Positions 56,803 to 64,000 of a stretch of 64,000 nucleotides of DNA are shown one piece after another; the first letter of the stretch is position 1, and each line of letters begins with the position of its first letter. The DNA comes from Acidobacteriota bacterium (lineage in GTDB: Bacteria; Acidobacteriota; Blastocatellia; Pyrinomonadales; Pyrinomonadaceae). Below the pieces are notes generated by a model that was not told the origin of the DNA, did not search any database, and worked only from the letters and a program-made list of their open reading frames with translations. The stretch is from contig JAOAPY010000049.1 of the NCBI GenBank assembly GCA_025463135.1, positions 62,001 to 126,000 of the forward strand, given 5' to 3'. Made by a program: the position numbers and the translations under genes.

Positions 56803-57849
56803 TTACTCACTATAGCCGCTCGTCAATTCCGGCCCGGGCTTTCTCCAACTGGGTTCCTTATTAAGCGACGCCTGCGTAAATCTCCTGAGCGCATGAATCG
56901 CCCGGCCATAAGTCATTACCGCGTGCGAAGAGAGTAGCGAGCCCGGCGGCTGATTCATGAAAGGCATGAATTTGTCCGGGAACCCGGGCATGGTGCAGCC
57001 AATACAGATCCCACCCACGTTGGGGCAGCCACCAATGCCACCCATCCACCCGCGCTTGCCGACGTTGCATTGGACCACCGGACCCCAGCAGCCAAGCTTC
57101 ACAATGCATTTACGTGAACCGTATTGCTCGTCGAATTCCGCCTGCTCGTAATAACCCCCACGGTCGCATCCTTCGTGGACTGTTTGACCGAAGAGCCAGG
57201 TAGGGCGCAACGCTTCATCGAGCGGAATCATCGGCGCCCGGCCGGTTGATTGGAACAGAAGATAAAGCAGCGTCTCCATGAAATTATCCGGCTGCACGGG
57301 ACAGCCTGGAACGCAAACGATGGGAATGCCGGCCTTTGATTTCCAAGCCCAACCCAAATAGTCCGCCAGCCCCATGGCCCCGGTCGGGTTTCCGGCCATG
57401 GCGTGAATGCCGCCATAGGTGGCGCAGGTGCCGGCAGCCACCACGGCCCAGGCCTTTGGCGCCAAACGATCAATCCATTCATTGGTGGTAATCGGTTGGC
57501 CGGTGTCGGAGTTGGTTCCAAAGGCGGCCCAGTAGCCTTCACTCTTGATCTCTTCGTTGGGTATCGAGCCTTCAATCACCAGAATGAACGGCTCGATCTG
57601 TCCCTCCGCCGCGCGCTCAAAAAATGCGACAAACTCAGCACCGTTTTCATAAGCCAGGAAGGGGTTGTGGAAATTGACTTTGGGAATTCCGGGAATGCCG
57701 CCCATCAAGATGTCTTCGAGACTGGGCTGGGTCGCGGCAGTTATGGCGATTGTATCTCCATCACACCCGAGACCAGCGGTGATCCAGAGAATGTCGATCT
57801 CTTTGATTGGCTTGGGCATTTTGGTTTCGCTGATTTGGTTTGCAATCAT
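56803..57849 (-). CDS. hhyS: [NiFe]-hydrogenase small subunit, actinobacterial type (group 1h), orphan
   Basis: A 348-aa electron-transfer subunit of uptake hydrogenase. Instead of the usual CxxC, the first motif is GLGCDGDT (Cys29, Asp32), the Cys-plus-Asp ligation that I recall for group 1h enzymes. GTCATYGG and VPGCPVQPDNF give the other proximal ligands. Further clusters use VHEGCDRGGYY, GSRKCIVKLGCWGP, GGCPNVGGICIGC. No Tat signal, as in other group 1h small subunits. These oxidise atmospheric-level H2 together with a large subunit (HhyL), but none is present in the window: neighbours are a kinase and an amine oxidase. ATG 57849 or 57819. Confidence 0.88.
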   Translation of the reverse strand: MIANQISETKMPKPIKEIDILWITAGLGCDGDTIAITAATQPSLEDILMGGIPGIPKVNFHNPFLAYENGAEFVAFFERAAEGQIEPFILVIEGSIPNEEIKSEGYWAAFGTNSDTGQPITTNEWIDRLAPKAWAVVAAGTCATYGGIHAMAGNPTGAMGLADYLGWAWKSKAGIPIVCVPGCPVQPDNFMETLLYLLFQSTGRAPMIPLDEALRPTWLFGQTVHEGCDRGGYYEQAEFDEQYGSRKCIVKLGCWGPVVQCNVGKRGWMGGIGGCPNVGGICIGCTMPGFPDKFMPFMNQPPGSLLSSHAVMTYGRAIHALRRFTQASLNKEPSWRKPGPELTSGYSE

Positions 57850-57982
57850 GGGATTGATAACAAGCCGGCGCTGCCAGAGCGATTCTCAGGAGGATTTGAT
57901 CGGGCTCGCTGGCTGACAAACGCGGAACTGTTTTTCGACGGGGAAGTATAACACGCTCTGAGAGCCCGGTCGTGAGCTTTTC

Positions 57983-58241
57983 AAAGCTCAGTAGTGCTCC
58001 GTTAGCGTGTTGCTGAGAAAGATAAGGACTGCCCGGCAAGTTACTGCGAGGCAATGAGGTCAGTACCACCTGCGGTAGCGGGTGGGTTGTCGTTGGAGCA
58101 GCAATAACGCCGAGAGGATCTGGTTTGCCCAGCGCTCTTGTTCGGAGCAGACCCACCCGCTGCCGCAGGTGGTACTGACCTCATTGCCTTCGGACCGTCC
58201 CCTTTTTTGGCAACACCTTAATGGAGCACTACCCAAAGCTC
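57983..58241. repeat. Large palindromic element containing GTCAGTACCACCTGCG arms
   Basis: Left arm 57983-58085 and right arm 58147-58241 are inverted imperfect copies: AGTAGTGCTCCGTTAGCGTG against the inverse of CACCTTAATGGAGCACTACC at the outside, and GAGGTCAGTACCACCTGCGG against its inverse inside. The central 60 bases are unrelated. It fills the gap 57850-58331 with no gene. AGATCTGAGATCT-like sequence follows to about 58298. Confidence 0.8.
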
Positions 58242-58331
58242 AGATGTCAGATCTGAGATCTCAGAATCTCAAATTTGAGAGCGCAAATTTCAGATCAAGT
58301 ATCGAAGACTTAAAATCCGCAATCGCAATTC

Positions 58332-60314
58332 CTACCTGGGTACATCAAGCGCGGGGTTCCGGGCAAAGAACCCTCCCGGAATCATCTTGAAGCCAACATG
58401 CGTCACCGGCATGACGGGCCACTCTTCAGGTCGCGGAATGTGCGTGATGCCGAGCGTGTACCAGACAACCACGTCCTGCTTGTCGAGCGCTTCATTGTTG
58501 GCAACCCAACGAGGTAAGCCATCCCCGCCGCGACTTTGGTTTGGATAAACTCCGGCCGCATTCATCTCGTCAGGACTATAGCGCGTGGCCCAAAAATGAT
58601 TATTGATGAAACCGGCACGACGCCTTACTTCGGACGAGGGTGCTATGTAGGGGAGGGAATTCGGCCCAGGGACCAGGATATAACTCGTGTTGTGGCCCAG
58701 CGCGTTATGCGCCTGAGGATTAACTACAACCCAGCTGCGGGCGGTCTGCATATTCATTTGTCGCTGCGCCAGACGCTCAGTTCCCAGCAGTGTCTCCTCC
58801 ATTATCATCCCGTTCAGATTCGGATTGGAACGTCCGGGCGGGAGGGCCCGAGTGTTCATCTCATGGATGGAGTTACTGGTCCCATCGACGTCAAAGTCCA
58901 GCCTGAAATTGAAGAAGTGCTGGTGATGCGGCGCCATGACGTTAGCTGCGACCAGATGGCCGGACTGGAAATGTCCCTGGTGCACAACAGCCTTTGTTTC
59001 GCTTACGCCTTTGGGAAGCATGATCCCACTCAACGCGGCGTCAACTTCGAGCTCACCATCCTGATGAAAGATCCAATTGAGTGCATAGTCATAGTTGCCG
59101 ATGGTGGCGATGAACGAGAGCACTAACTCGCGCGCGCGTCTTGACTCGTTCTGCCCAGAATAAGTTTCAAAGTGCTTCCAGAGGAGACCGCCGTCGCGTT
59201 CGTAAATGGCGACGGCGCGCGGCAAGACGTACGGTTGCCCATCATCGCCGGCGAAGGTCGCATCGATGAGCGTGGCGTTCTCGGGCGCATCGGTTTTTGG
59301 TTCTATCGAACTGGCCAGCCGGCCGACGCCATATTCACCAACATCAAAGGCGCTACGCCAGCGCCAGTTCTGATCGGCATCGCCATACGGCACCACCATC
59401 TCTGAGAGTGAAGCGCGATAGAGTATCGGGCGCAGATGTCCTTCGTCCTCATAACCGACAGTTTGCAGCAGCAGCCCTTCGCGCGGGTGCATCGTGTATC
59501 GAAAATGCCACTTCTGCCAGGAAATCTCCTGACCATTAATCTGAAAGCCGGCGCCGTCCGGTTGTGTGATCAGGAATGGCTTTGGCGGCTCGCGCCGGCC
59601 GGTCGATTTCTCATCCAACTCCTGGCTTGCCGCCGCGATCGGAACTACACCTGAGTCCACAACCTCCAACACTTGATCGGCATTCATGTTCACCAGCGCC
59701 ACGACGCCTTCGATTGGCCGGCCGTAGAAATTGATCGAGTCGCCTTTGAGATAGGAAAGGGCGCGCAGCAGACGCATTCCCTGATAGCCGGATCGGACCT
59801 GACCCACCGCCCAGCCGTCGATCTGCACTTGCGCGAAATCCGTGATGCCGCGTTTGCGCATGGCGGCTTGCCAGCGCGGATCAGCCTTGGCGATGTCGGG
59901 CAGCACCTTGTATTCAGCATCCATAACCAGAGGCTGAATGCCTTTGGCTTCGTGCCACGAAACCACGCGTCCCGCTTTCAAGTCCACCACGGCCTCGAAC
60001 GTGTGATTGTGCTTGCGGTCGAGTATTACCGCGAACGCCTGTCGACTGAACGGCGCACCCGGTTTGTAGTTCAGCACTTCGCTCTTCAGGGGTTCTTTCA
60101 GGACGATAGTGGAAAAGAGCGCCTCTGCCGGAAACTGCGGCGCAGCGGCCAGGGCCCTGGCCGCCATCTTTATCTCCTCAGCTGTTAGTGAATCGAGTGG
60201 GTGTCGCGCCTGGCCCAACACGGTTTGTACTGCCAGAGCGATCAAGAGCAAGGCGAGGCCGCATACGAGTAACAGCAGATGAGTTCGTGGAACTCTCACA
60301 GCAGAGTAGTTCAT
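58332..60314 (-). CDS. Copper amine oxidase (primary-amine oxidase)
   Basis: A 660-aa secreted or membrane-anchored enzyme oxidising primary amines to aldehydes with release of ammonia and hydrogen peroxide. One hydrophobic segment near the N-terminus (LLLLVCGLALLLIALAVQ) is a signal anchor. The TPQ cofactor tyrosine is in TIGNYDYALNW. The copper histidines are in APHHQHFFNFRLD and near the end in VTHVGFKMIPGGFF. Length fits the family. ATG 60314 is preceded by GGAGGA at about 12 bases; ATG 60368 would add 18 residues before the anchor. Confidence 0.9.
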   Translation of the reverse strand: MNYSAVRVPRTHLLLLVCGLALLLIALAVQTVLGQARHPLDSLTAEEIKMAARALAAAPQFPAEALFSTIVLKEPLKSEVLNYKPGAPFSRQAFAVILDRKHNHTFEAVVDLKAGRVVSWHEAKGIQPLVMDAEYKVLPDIAKADPRWQAAMRKRGITDFAQVQIDGWAVGQVRSGYQGMRLLRALSYLKGDSINFYGRPIEGVVALVNMNADQVLEVVDSGVVPIAAASQELDEKSTGRREPPKPFLITQPDGAGFQINGQEISWQKWHFRYTMHPREGLLLQTVGYEDEGHLRPILYRASLSEMVVPYGDADQNWRWRSAFDVGEYGVGRLASSIEPKTDAPENATLIDATFAGDDGQPYVLPRAVAIYERDGGLLWKHFETYSGQNESRRARELVLSFIATIGNYDYALNWIFHQDGELEVDAALSGIMLPKGVSETKAVVHQGHFQSGHLVAANVMAPHHQHFFNFRLDFDVDGTSNSIHEMNTRALPPGRSNPNLNGMIMEETLLGTERLAQRQMNMQTARSWVVVNPQAHNALGHNTSYILVPGPNSLPYIAPSSEVRRRAGFINNHFWATRYSPDEMNAAGVYPNQSRGGDGLPRWVANNEALDKQDVVVWYTLGITHIPRPEEWPVMPVTHVGFKMIPGGFFARNPALDVPR

Positions 60315-60536
60315 GCGTTTTTGTTTTCCTCCACCAGCCAAGGCAATTGTACTTTGATTCTTTACCATCCCTATACAATTCTTTACAGTTGTTTACGTTT
60401 TTGCGTTCACCGGTTTGATAAACTCACGCCGCGATTTAGCAGTAGAGGCATGGACTTGAGTTTGCGAGTCCGCACCATCACAGACTGAAGTAGAGCTACA
60501 CCTGATCAAAACAACTTTATCCTGAAGGAGATTTCC

Positions 60537-61067
60537 ATGAAAAGATTTGTTCTTACTATTTCTATCCTGGGGGCCATGATATTTGCCATAGCGGTCAGCG
60601 CGGCCGCGTCCGCAAACTTTGCCGGAACGTGGAGGTTGGACAAGGACAAGAGCAAGGGGCTGGACGGCAGATTACAAAATGCTGAAAGTGTTCAGTGGGT
60701 GATTACTCAGAACGACAAACAACTTTCGATCGAGACAAAGATCACAGGCGGCCAGGACATGGGCGGCGGCGGTGGCGGCATGCGCGGTGGGGGCATGGGC
60801 GGTCCGCGCACCTACACCCTGGATGGCAAAGAAACAACCACTGAAGCCCAGGGCGGCACCTCGACCCTGAAAGCAACCTGGTCCAGCGACGGACAGGCGC
60901 TGGAGTTGGTATCGGTTCGGGCGGGCAATCGCAATGGCAATGAATTCAAGGCCACCACGAACGACAAGCTTCAACTCTCCGGAGACGGCAAGGTGTTGAC
61001 AGTCAAGCGCACCGGCGACAGTCCGCGGGGGCCAGTGGACGCGACCATGGTTTTTAACAAACAGTAA
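60537..61067 (+). CDS. Secreted protein of unknown function with Gly-rich loop
   Basis: A 176-aa exported protein: signal peptide to about residue 25 (ISILGAMIFAIAVSAAASA), then a beta-rich domain (NFAGTWRLDKDKSKG, VQWVITQNDKQLSIETK, LKATWSSDGQALELVS, LSGDGKVLTVKRTGD) interrupted by a Gly/Met-rich loop at about 76-92. The pattern of short strands beginning with GTWxLD resembles lipocalin-like barrels, without a defined ligand. AAGGAG lies 9 bases before ATG 60537. It is divergent from the amine oxidase, and its stop is 12 bases from the convergent DNA glycosylase gene. Confidence 0.75.
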   Translation: MKRFVLTISILGAMIFAIAVSAAASANFAGTWRLDKDKSKGLDGRLQNAESVQWVITQNDKQLSIETKITGGQDMGGGGGGMRGGGMGGPRTYTLDGKETTTEAQGGTSTLKATWSSDGQALELVSVRAGNRNGNEFKATTNDKLQLSGDGKVLTVKRTGDSPRGPVDATMVFNKQ

Positions 61068-61078
61068 GCTGACCCATA

Positions 61079-61978
61079 TCACCAGGCGACGCTGTTGCCG
61101 TCGTCCATCCAATCGCGAGTCATATCGCACCATAGCGCCAGGCCTCGCCAGGAATTAAAGCGTGAATAGAAACGCGCGATTTTCTTGTCCGAGGCCGGGC
61201 GCCCTTTGTTGCGCACCTTGATGAATTTCGCGCGTGTCCAGGAGTCCAGGGCGAGCCCATCATACCGGCCCACTAACTTAAGCAGGTTCTCAGCAGCGTA
61301 ATCGCCCACACCCTTTACGCCCTTCATGGTCTTGAGCAAATCAGCGGTTGCCAATTCGCTGGTCAGCCATTCGCTTACATTGAGTTCTCCAGACGCGACC
61401 CGATCCGCGAGTTCCTTTAAGTAGGCGGCACGATAACCGGCGCGGACTTCGTTGACATAAAATTTCAAGGGCATCAGGGCCATCGCTTCGGGGGTAGGAA
61501 AAGTGCGGCGGCCGTCTTTTGATTCGCGCCCCAGACTTTCAACCAGACCGGTGACCATTTTCTCGGTCAGGGCCCAGGAGCAATTGGTGGTGCAAATCAT
61601 CTTGACCAGATCTTCAAACACGGTCGGCGATCGCAGCATACGACCGGCGCCTTGATCCGCGATCCACGAGAAATCAGGATCAGCCGACATCGTGCGATAG
61701 AACGAGCTCATGTCGTCATCGAGGCGGAACATGTGCCGGACCTCGCGCATAACTTTTTCGGCGGCACCCTTGCTGAGCCGCGCCGAAGTATTAATCCGGA
61801 GTTCGCGCCGGGTGCCGCTAATCTTCACCAGCACCGGCGTGGTGTTGCCCAGGTCAATAACTCGGGCCAGCGTCCAGTTATCACGGTCAAACTCGAAAGG
61901 AAGCAGTTCAGCCCAGCCATGGCTGATCATTGTGCGTTTAAAGTTAAAGCTGCGAGGCGTCGCGATGGAAAGTTGCAT
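61079..61978 (-). CDS. HhH-GPD family DNA glycosylase (AlkA/OGG-like)
   Basis: A 299-aa base-excision repair glycosylase. The helix-hairpin-helix is MKGVKGVGDYAAENLLKLVG, followed by LALDSWTRAKF, where the Asp fits the catalytic position. The Lys of OGG1-type bifunctional enzymes is not evident before the hairpin, so it may be monofunctional. The N-terminal region resembles the AlkA N-terminal beta sheet. The substrate base is not predictable. ATG 61978 gives the full first strand. Confidence 0.85.
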   Translation of the reverse strand: MQLSIATPRSFNFKRTMISHGWAELLPFEFDRDNWTLARVIDLGNTTPVLVKISGTRRELRINTSARLSKGAAEKVMREVRHMFRLDDDMSSFYRTMSADPDFSWIADQGAGRMLRSPTVFEDLVKMICTTNCSWALTEKMVTGLVESLGRESKDGRRTFPTPEAMALMPLKFYVNEVRAGYRAAYLKELADRVASGELNVSEWLTSELATADLLKTMKGVKGVGDYAAENLLKLVGRYDGLALDSWTRAKFIKVRNKGRPASDKKIARFYSRFNSWRGLALWCDMTRDWMDDGNSVAW

Positions 61979-62490
61979 GATTGATTATCGGGTAATATCG
62001 ACGCGTCCGGTGCGCGCGGAAAATCCTGCGTGTATGGTTCGATTTAGAGTATCGGATGCAGCGGCCACTGCGCAAACGGCTCCGCTATCAAAGGCCGTTG
62101 TGTATGCTTCGATTTCGGTCAACCTGAATCTTGACATCCGGCGGTCGCACGCCTAGACTGGCTTTACTAAAAACAAGTGAATGGAAGGCTGTACTCGTGC
62201 CACCCTCTAACACTTGGGACGGGCGTGAGAGAAGAGTCCAATAACGGGACCCTCAACAGCTAGGCGGTGACTTAAGCATCGTTTCCAAAAAATGCGCCGG
62301 AGCTTTCCGGCACGCGCTCCTTCGCCCCATTGGGTATTGGCAAGGCCACCCAGCGGGGCGATGTCGTGTTTGGGACCCGGGTTTTTGGTCTTTGGTTTTT
62401 GATCTGTGATAGGAATTTCCAGCGTGGGAGATTTCCTGAAACCTTGCCAATTAACGAACGAAGGACTTTTGCAAAGACCAAAGACCTTCC
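61979..62490. other. Intergenic region without supportable gene
   Basis: A gap of about 510 bases between two minus-strand genes. I see short ACCAAAG-like repeat pieces near 62383-62398 and 62473-62486 and no conserved reading frame or strong hairpin. Confidence 0.5.
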
Positions 62491-63702
62491 TTACCTAACG
62501 TAAATCGGATTCGAAATGATCCAGGGTTGGGCGCCAGCCGGCGATGGCAGTTGCGGCAGATAGACCTCGACACGATAGATTCCTTTTTCACTCACCGGAA
62601 ATTCAATTGTGACGGCGCCGCTTTGTTCCTCTAACGCGTTGCCGTTCTTGAAGAGCACCACCCGACTGCTTAGCGGCGTGTGGACCGCCAGCCGCGTGCT
62701 GCCGGAAAGAGTTATCTCGTCACCTTGATTTTTCTTTTCGCTGCCGTTGTCGGCGGAAAAACGAAAGCCGGTGGCGTCACCAAATAAATCAAAAGCGATA
62801 AAGCAATGACCGTCTCTGAGAGCCGCCAGGAGACTTTCAGTCGTTAATTCCATCTCCTTCGGCAACTGCACATGCATCCGAACCAGGCGGAAACTTCGTT
62901 CATAGGGATCAAGTTTTATTCCGAACAGCCTCTTTCCAGCTGAGTCCTCAAGCGCCAGTCCAACGTTGGCATGGGCGTCATTGCCCGCCGTCGCTACCAG
63001 GCGCCGGCCACCTGCCGCCAGCGCCTCATCCCACAGCTTGAGGTTCTGCGACGGGCGCTGATAAAAGTTTGCGAACAAGAGATCCGGATACTTTCGATAG
63101 GACCACAAACCGTCAAAGAACATCACTACCGGATTGATGCGACGCGAATTGGTGAACAGATTGTAAATCTCCACACCGTCATAGCCATTCGCGGTCCAAC
63201 TCTTGAACTCCTGAGGATAAGCGACCAGCTCCAGCGCCCCTTTTTGTTTTTGCTGCGAGGCGAATTCATCAGTTGAAAAATTGCCGGCGCCGGCCGCTGC
63301 TTCGTCGCCCGGCAACACCAGCAGTCGATCCTGACTGGCCGTGACGACCTCGTTTCCATTCACAAAGAGGACGCCGCCGTGAATCCCTTTCAGCGTCATT
63401 GCCGCGGTGTCGAAATTCCTGGCCGGATGTTCGGTCATCACGACAAAGCTCAGGTTGTTCGCTTGTGCCCCGGCAATAATCTCTTCAAAGGTGCCCGTGC
63501 TGTGACCGCCGAGAAAAGAATGGACGTGGATGACGCCCAGGTACTCGACAAAATTTCCGGCGATGTCAGTCACACGCTGTGACTCGAGTTGTTCAATGGC
63601 GGCGCGCAGGCGCCGAAGTTTGTAGCGACGATAAGCAAACGGCAGTTGAGAAATGAAGACAAGAACCAGCAGAACCAGGACGATCTTTTTCCAGCGTTTC
63701 AT
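62491..63702 (-). CDS. Membrane-anchored PHP-domain protein (phosphoesterase-like)
   Basis: A 403-aa protein. An N-terminal hydrophobic anchor (residues 5-22) precedes a PHP metal-binding domain: IHVHSFLGGHS (first His pair), VVMTEHPARN, a GNEVVTA segment and ATAGNDAHANVGLA. These motifs bind two or three metal ions in PHP hydrolases. The C-terminal 90 residues are beta-rich (Ig-like, TRLAVHTPLSSRVVLF). It probably acts outside the cytoplasm on a phosphate or phosphodiester substrate, which is not identifiable. ATG 63702. Confidence 0.82.
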   Translation of the reverse strand: MKRWKKIVLVLLVLVFISQLPFAYRRYKLRRLRAAIEQLESQRVTDIAGNFVEYLGVIHVHSFLGGHSTGTFEEIIAGAQANNLSFVVMTEHPARNFDTAAMTLKGIHGGVLFVNGNEVVTASQDRLLVLPGDEAAAGAGNFSTDEFASQQKQKGALELVAYPQEFKSWTANGYDGVEIYNLFTNSRRINPVVMFFDGLWSYRKYPDLLFANFYQRPSQNLKLWDEALAAGGRRLVATAGNDAHANVGLALEDSAGKRLFGIKLDPYERSFRLVRMHVQLPKEMELTTESLLAALRDGHCFIAFDLFGDATGFRFSADNGSEKKNQGDEITLSGSTRLAVHTPLSSRVVLFKNGNALEEQSGAVTIEFPVSEKGIYRVEVYLPQLPSPAGAQPWIISNPIYVR

Positions 63703-63800
63703 GCTTTTGAGTCCGACAAACTTCAGTTTGTCGTGAGTAACGCAGGCTTGCTGCTTTGTATCACAGATATGGACAGGTTAAAGCTCATGGGACGCACTTT

Positions 63801-64000
63801 CTAATCCTCGAAATCCACTGACACGACATGTTCACTGATGCTGCGTCCGAAGTTCGCAACCTTCACGTGTTCGCGATGAACGGTGTAAGCCTGAAGTGCG
63901 TCGCGATCGCGGAAGGCGGCTGAAAGCCCGGTATCGTAAGAGCGGGCAAGATGCAGGACATCGAAGCCAACCGAAAGACTTTCGACCTCTTTTATGATTG
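63801..64000 (-). CDS. Dabb (stress-responsive alpha/beta barrel) protein, partial
   Basis: The reading frame runs off the right edge and stops at 63801-63803. The visible 65 residues include VESLSVGFDVLHLARSYDTG, AAFRDRDALQAYTVHREH and a final VVSVDF, which match the second half of the small dimeric Dabb family. The start is outside the window. Confidence 0.8.
   Translation of the reverse strand, partial: IIKEVESLSVGFDVLHLARSYDTGLSAAFRDRDALQAYTVHREHVKVANFGRSISEHVVSVDFED

Overview
The window looks like a chromosomal segment of an Acidobacteriota bacterium, most likely class Blastocatellia. This is inferred from the moderately high G+C, the DUF4214/Calx-beta secreted protease, the actinobacterial-type hydrogenase small subunit and the density of short palindromic repeats. 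No rRNA, tRNA, CRISPR array, phage or transposase gene was seen.

Region 1 (about 0.6-13.6 kb) is a signalling block. Four closely packed genes encode a transmembrane histidine kinase, a hybrid kinase with a receiver at each end and five PAS domains, a receiver-GGDEF(degenerate)-EAL protein and a sigma-54 activator. They are followed by a PilZ protein, a ferritin-like protein and two lipoproteins.

Region 2 (13.8-30.5 kb) is an exopolysaccharide locus with all genes on the + strand. It holds a chain-length determinant, a short tyrosine-kinase-like ATPase that has lost its Walker A lysine, an outer-membrane export protein, an initiating sugar phosphotransferase, four GT4 glycosyltransferases, an O-antigen ligase/polymerase, a polysaccharide deacetylase, two paralogous flippases and, between the flippases, a PslG-like glycoside hydrolase. 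A plausible reading is that the upstream c-di-GMP and two-component genes control this locus.

Region 3 (30.7-41.9 kb) continues on the same strand with a nonribosomal peptide system: a TauD/SyrP-like dioxygenase, an A-T loading protein whose adenylation domain carries an inserted FkbM methyltransferase, and a C-A-T-C-A-T-TE synthetase. The pocket residues read by eye suggest an unknown, possibly methylated first unit, then glycine, then beta-alanine. I do not recognise this combination, and its position directly behind the polysaccharide genes is the most interesting feature of the window.

Region 4 (42.0-47.5 kb, - strand) is a type I restriction-modification operon hsdM-hsdS-hsdR. A small GIY-YIG-type gene between hsdS and hsdR has been reduced to a frameshifted fragment that abuts a palindromic element.

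Region 5 (48-64 kb) is mixed: a large secreted subtilase, a phosphoesterase/phospholipase C, two small proteins, a hybrid histidine kinase, an orphan group 1h [NiFe]-hydrogenase small subunit, a copper amine oxidase, a secreted protein, a HhH-GPD DNA glycosylase, a PHP-domain protein and the end of a Dabb-domain gene cut by the window edge.

Several families of palindromic elements (100-390 bp, with inverted arms) fill most intergenic spaces. One supplies the stop codon of a gene, and another sits next to a broken gene.
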